Source: Pseudomonas brassicacearum (GTDB lineage: Bacteria > Pseudomonadota > Gammaproteobacteria > Pseudomonadales > Pseudomonadaceae). From it: 64,000 nt of DNA. Each line of letters starts with the position of its first letter. The first letter of the stretch is position 1. The notes below the pieces were generated by a model. It saw only the letters and a list, made by a program, of their open reading frames with translations. It searched no databases and was not told the origin of the DNA. Below, piece by piece: positions 62,194 to 64,000 of this stretch. The DNA is taken from positions 1 to 64,000 of the forward strand of contig NZ_MOBK01000017.1 of the NCBI RefSeq assembly GCF_003732265.1. The letters run 5' to 3'. The position numbers were made by a program, and so were the translations under genes.

Positions 62194-62694
62194 ATGAACG
62201 CCTGGTGGCATGAAGTTTGGGTGACGCTGCAAGCGGAGTTCGCCGACATCGCTGACGCATCGCAATTGACGCGCATTACCGTGCGCCTGCTGATAGCGGC
62301 GGTGCTGGGCGGGATTCTCGGTTTCGAGCGCGAGCACAAGGGCAAGGCCGCCGGGGTGCGCACCCACATGCTGGTGGCGCTGGGAGCGGCGCTGTTTGTG
62401 TTGGTGCCGCAAATGTCCGGGGCTCAGGCCGATGCGATGAGCCGGGTGGTGCAGGGCGTCATCGCCGGGATCGGGTTTCTCGGTGCCGGGACTATCCTGA
62501 AAAACACCGAGGGCGATGAAGCCCAAGTCAAAGGCCTGACCACCGCCGCCGGGTTGTGGATGACCGCCGCCATTGGCGTGTCGGCCGGGCTGGGGCGCGA
62601 GGCGACGGCGGTGTTCAGTACGTTTTTGGCGTTGGCGATTTTCAGCGTGATGCCAAGGATCGTGCGTCTGATCGACAAGGACCGCACCCCGTAA
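62194..62694 (+). CDS. MgtC/SapB family membrane protein
   Basis: 166 residues from ATG 62194 (CAAGGACCACAGC upstream). Family motifs: GILGFEREHKGKAAGVRTHMLVALGAALFVL and VVQGVIAGIGFLGAGTILK, with four to five membrane helices. It lacks the C-terminal ACT-like domain of full MgtC, so it is the short form. MgtC-type proteins are linked to magnesium limitation and regulation of ATP synthase; the role of the short form is unproven. Confidence 0.9.
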   Translation: MNAWWHEVWVTLQAEFADIADASQLTRITVRLLIAAVLGGILGFEREHKGKAAGVRTHMLVALGAALFVLVPQMSGAQADAMSRVVQGVIAGIGFLGAGTILKNTEGDEAQVKGLTTAAGLWMTAAIGVSAGLGREATAVFSTFLALAIFSVMPRIVRLIDKDRTP

Positions 62695-62704
62695 ATTGTC
62701 ATGA

Positions 62705-62869
62705 TCAGGGCTGCACAATCACCGGCGGCATCGTGCTCGGCGGTTCTTCCCGAGGTGGCGGTTGAGTGCCTGGCGGGTCTTGCTCGGGCACAGGATCTGG
62801 CTCGGTGGGTGGAATGACCGGGCTGTCGATGTTCGGATCGGGTGTTTCGGCAGGGATTGGGATACTCAT
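62705..62869 (-). CDS. Small proline-rich protein
   Basis: 54 residues starting MSIPIPAETPDPNIDSPV, with about 20 prolines and many acidic residues (PPTEPDPVPEQDPPGTQPPP), and no signal peptide or membrane segment. The ribosome site GGAGGTTTGAACA before ATG 62869 is strong, which is the main support. Convergent with mgtC-like, 10 bases apart. Probably disordered. No family is recognised. Confidence 0.6.
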   Translation of the reverse strand: MSIPIPAETPDPNIDSPVIPPTEPDPVPEQDPPGTQPPPREEPPSTMPPVIVQP

Positions 62870-62970
62870 TGTTCAAACCTCCAGTGGCACATGGCGTAAG
62901 TCGTGCTTAAGTGGATTGACCTCCTGACGCGGGAATTGATTCCCCGCAATACGCCAGGGCAATTCCCTCT

Positions 62971-62998
62971 GAACTTTTATCGCAGCCGGTGGCTCCCA
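62971..62998 (+). promoter_or_regulatory. Possible AlgU (sigma-E type) promoter of glgE
   Basis: GAACTT at 62971-62976, a 17-base spacer, then TCCCA, compared with the known consensus GAACTT-N16/17-TCTNN. It lies about 70 bases before the glgE start. The -35 is perfect, the -10 partial. Trehalose/glucan genes in pseudomonads are often under osmotic (AlgU) control. Confidence 0.35.
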
Positions 62999-63067
62999 AC
63001 CTAAGTGAATCAATTCAGGGAACATCCGGTACAAGAGCGTCCATGGGGCGTAAAGGAGAGATGCTCG

Positions 63068-64000
63068 ATGACTGCTGAAAAACCGTCAGAACTGAACTAC
63101 AACCCTCACATGCCGCTGTCGCAGGCTTTATTGCTGCCGCGGATCGCAATAGAAAACACCCAGCCGAGCCTTGATGGCGGACAGTTCGCCGTTAAAGCCG
63201 TGGTCGGCCAGGACGTGGTGGTGACCAGCAAAGTCTTTGCCGACGGTCACGACAAACTGGCGGTGCGGGTGCGCTGGCGTGCCGAAGGCGACGAGGTCTG
63301 GCAAAGTGCAGTCATGGCGGACCTGGGCAATAACGGCTGGCAAGGCCAGTTCCGAGTCGAGCGTCAGGGCCGCTATCTGTTCTGCATCGAAGCCTGGATC
63401 GATCAGTTCGCCAGCTTCTGCTATGAGCTGGAGAAGAAACACGCGGCGCGAGTCCCGGTCAGCCTTGAGTTGCAGGAGGGACGCACTCAAGTCCAACAGG
63501 CCGCCGAACGCAGCGAAGGCGAGTTGAGCGAACAACTGGCGGCGCTGCACCACGAATTGTCCGGCCTGCTCGAAAACGAGCAGGTGGCGTTGTTTCTGCA
63601 CCAACGTAGCGCCGAGCTGATGGCCCAGGCCGATCATCGTGCCTATGTAAGCCTCAGCCCCGAATTCCCGCTGGATGTCGAACGGGAACTGGCGCAGTTC
63701 GCCAGTTGGTATGAATTGTTTCCGCGCTCGATCACCGACGATCCGGCCCGTCACGGCACCTTCAATGATGTGCACTCGCGGCTGCCGATGATTCAGGACA
63801 TGGGCTTCGACGTGCTGTACTTTCCGCCGATCCACCCGATCGGCCGCAGTTTCCGCAAAGGCCCGAACAACTCCCTGACCGCCGGTCCGGACGATCCCGG
63901 CAGCCCCTATGCCATTGGCAGCGAAGAGGGCGGGCACGAGGCGATTCACTCGCAACTCGGCACCCGCGAAGACTTTCGCCGACTGGTCGCTGCCGCGGCG
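63068..64000 (+). CDS. glgE: Alpha-1,4-glucan:maltose-1-phosphate maltosyltransferase (partial, N-terminal 311 residues)
   Basis: The frame is open to the window end. AAAGGAGAG at 63052-63060 precedes ATG 63068 with good spacing. The N-domain (RIAIENTQPSLDGGQFAVKAVVGQDVVVTSKVFADGHD) and the four-helix insert lead to the start of the GH13 barrel (LFPRSITDDPARHGTFNDVHSRLPMIQDMGFDVLYFPPIHPIG, then GSPYAIGSEEGGHEAIH). It makes alpha-glucan from maltose-1-phosphate in the trehalose-glycogen route. In pseudomonads treS and glgB genes usually follow. Confidence 0.95.
   Translation, partial: MTAEKPSELNYNPHMPLSQALLLPRIAIENTQPSLDGGQFAVKAVVGQDVVVTSKVFADGHDKLAVRVRWRAEGDEVWQSAVMADLGNNGWQGQFRVERQGRYLFCIEAWIDQFASFCYELEKKHAARVPVSLELQEGRTQVQQAAERSEGELSEQLAALHHELSGLLENEQVALFLHQRSAELMAQADHRAYVSLSPEFPLDVERELAQFASWYELFPRSITDDPARHGTFNDVHSRLPMIQDMGFDVLYFPPIHPIGRSFRKGPNNSLTAGPDDPGSPYAIGSEEGGHEAIHSQLGTREDFRRLVAAAA

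Overview
The window is chromosomal DNA of a Pseudomonas of the fluorescens group. This rests on GC-rich coding sequence with dense antisense shadow frames, the REP/REPIN-type repeats in nearly every larger gap (arms around GTGGGAGCGGGCTTGCTCGCGAA or GTGGCGAGGGGGCTTGCCCCC), and typical Pseudomonas gene sets (gdhB, muxABC-opmB, orphan ccoN, DUF3203, S-type bacteriocin, glgE). No tRNA, rRNA, CRISPR array, prophage or insertion sequence was seen.

Layout. 0-3 kb: a small acidic protein, an exported beta-propeller lactonase-like protein and four very small exported or membrane proteins. 3-8.4 kb (minus): sbcD-sbcC-gst, coupled by overlapping stop/start codons. 8.7-15.6 kb (minus): a six-gene overlapping operon, moxR - DUF58 - DUF4381 - batA - batB/TPR - batD. 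16.7-21.6 kb: the large NAD-glutamate dehydrogenase gdhB. 21.8-29.8 kb: small accessory genes and regulators (lipoprotein, cupin, monooxygenase-like, MocR, AhpD-like, LysR-like, GNAT, racemase, AraC). 29.9-33.9 kb: an orphan cbb3 subunit (ccoN4-like) with a CcoQ-like peptide, divergent from a nitrite/sulfite reductase and DUF934. 34-40 kb: a membrane protein, an eight-heme cytochrome with TPRs, a DUF3313 lipoprotein, a periplasmic HAD phosphatase and a YCII protein. 40.4-44.9 kb: a bacteriocin island. 45-55 kb: SRPBCC protein, tpx and the muxABC-opmB efflux operon. 55.5-64 kb: MHYT-GGDEF-EAL protein, SDR, a second MocR regulator, ccoG, DUF3203, MgtC, a proline-rich peptide and the start of glgE.

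Two regions stand out. (1) The bacteriocin island encodes an HNH DNase bacteriocin with two tandem DNase-like modules. The first has lost the HNH histidines and the second is intact. A normal Im-family immunity gene follows, and then a protein whose N-terminus is an Im domain and whose remainder resembles a bacteriocin body with an import-type domain but no toxin. (2) The ccoN4 and nitrite/sulfite reductase genes at 30-34 kb and the mocR and ccoG genes at 58-62 kb are contiguous in P. aeruginosa (PA4129-PA4134) but split here. A composite element, ATCTGATCCGC-N14-CCTGAGTCTGTT, precedes both ccoN4 and ccoG at matching distances. A diverged copy with the same N14 spacing precedes the reductase. 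It is a strong candidate operator for the MocR regulator, an MpaR homologue, linking the two halves into one regulon probably concerned with cyanide- or nitrite-tolerant respiration.
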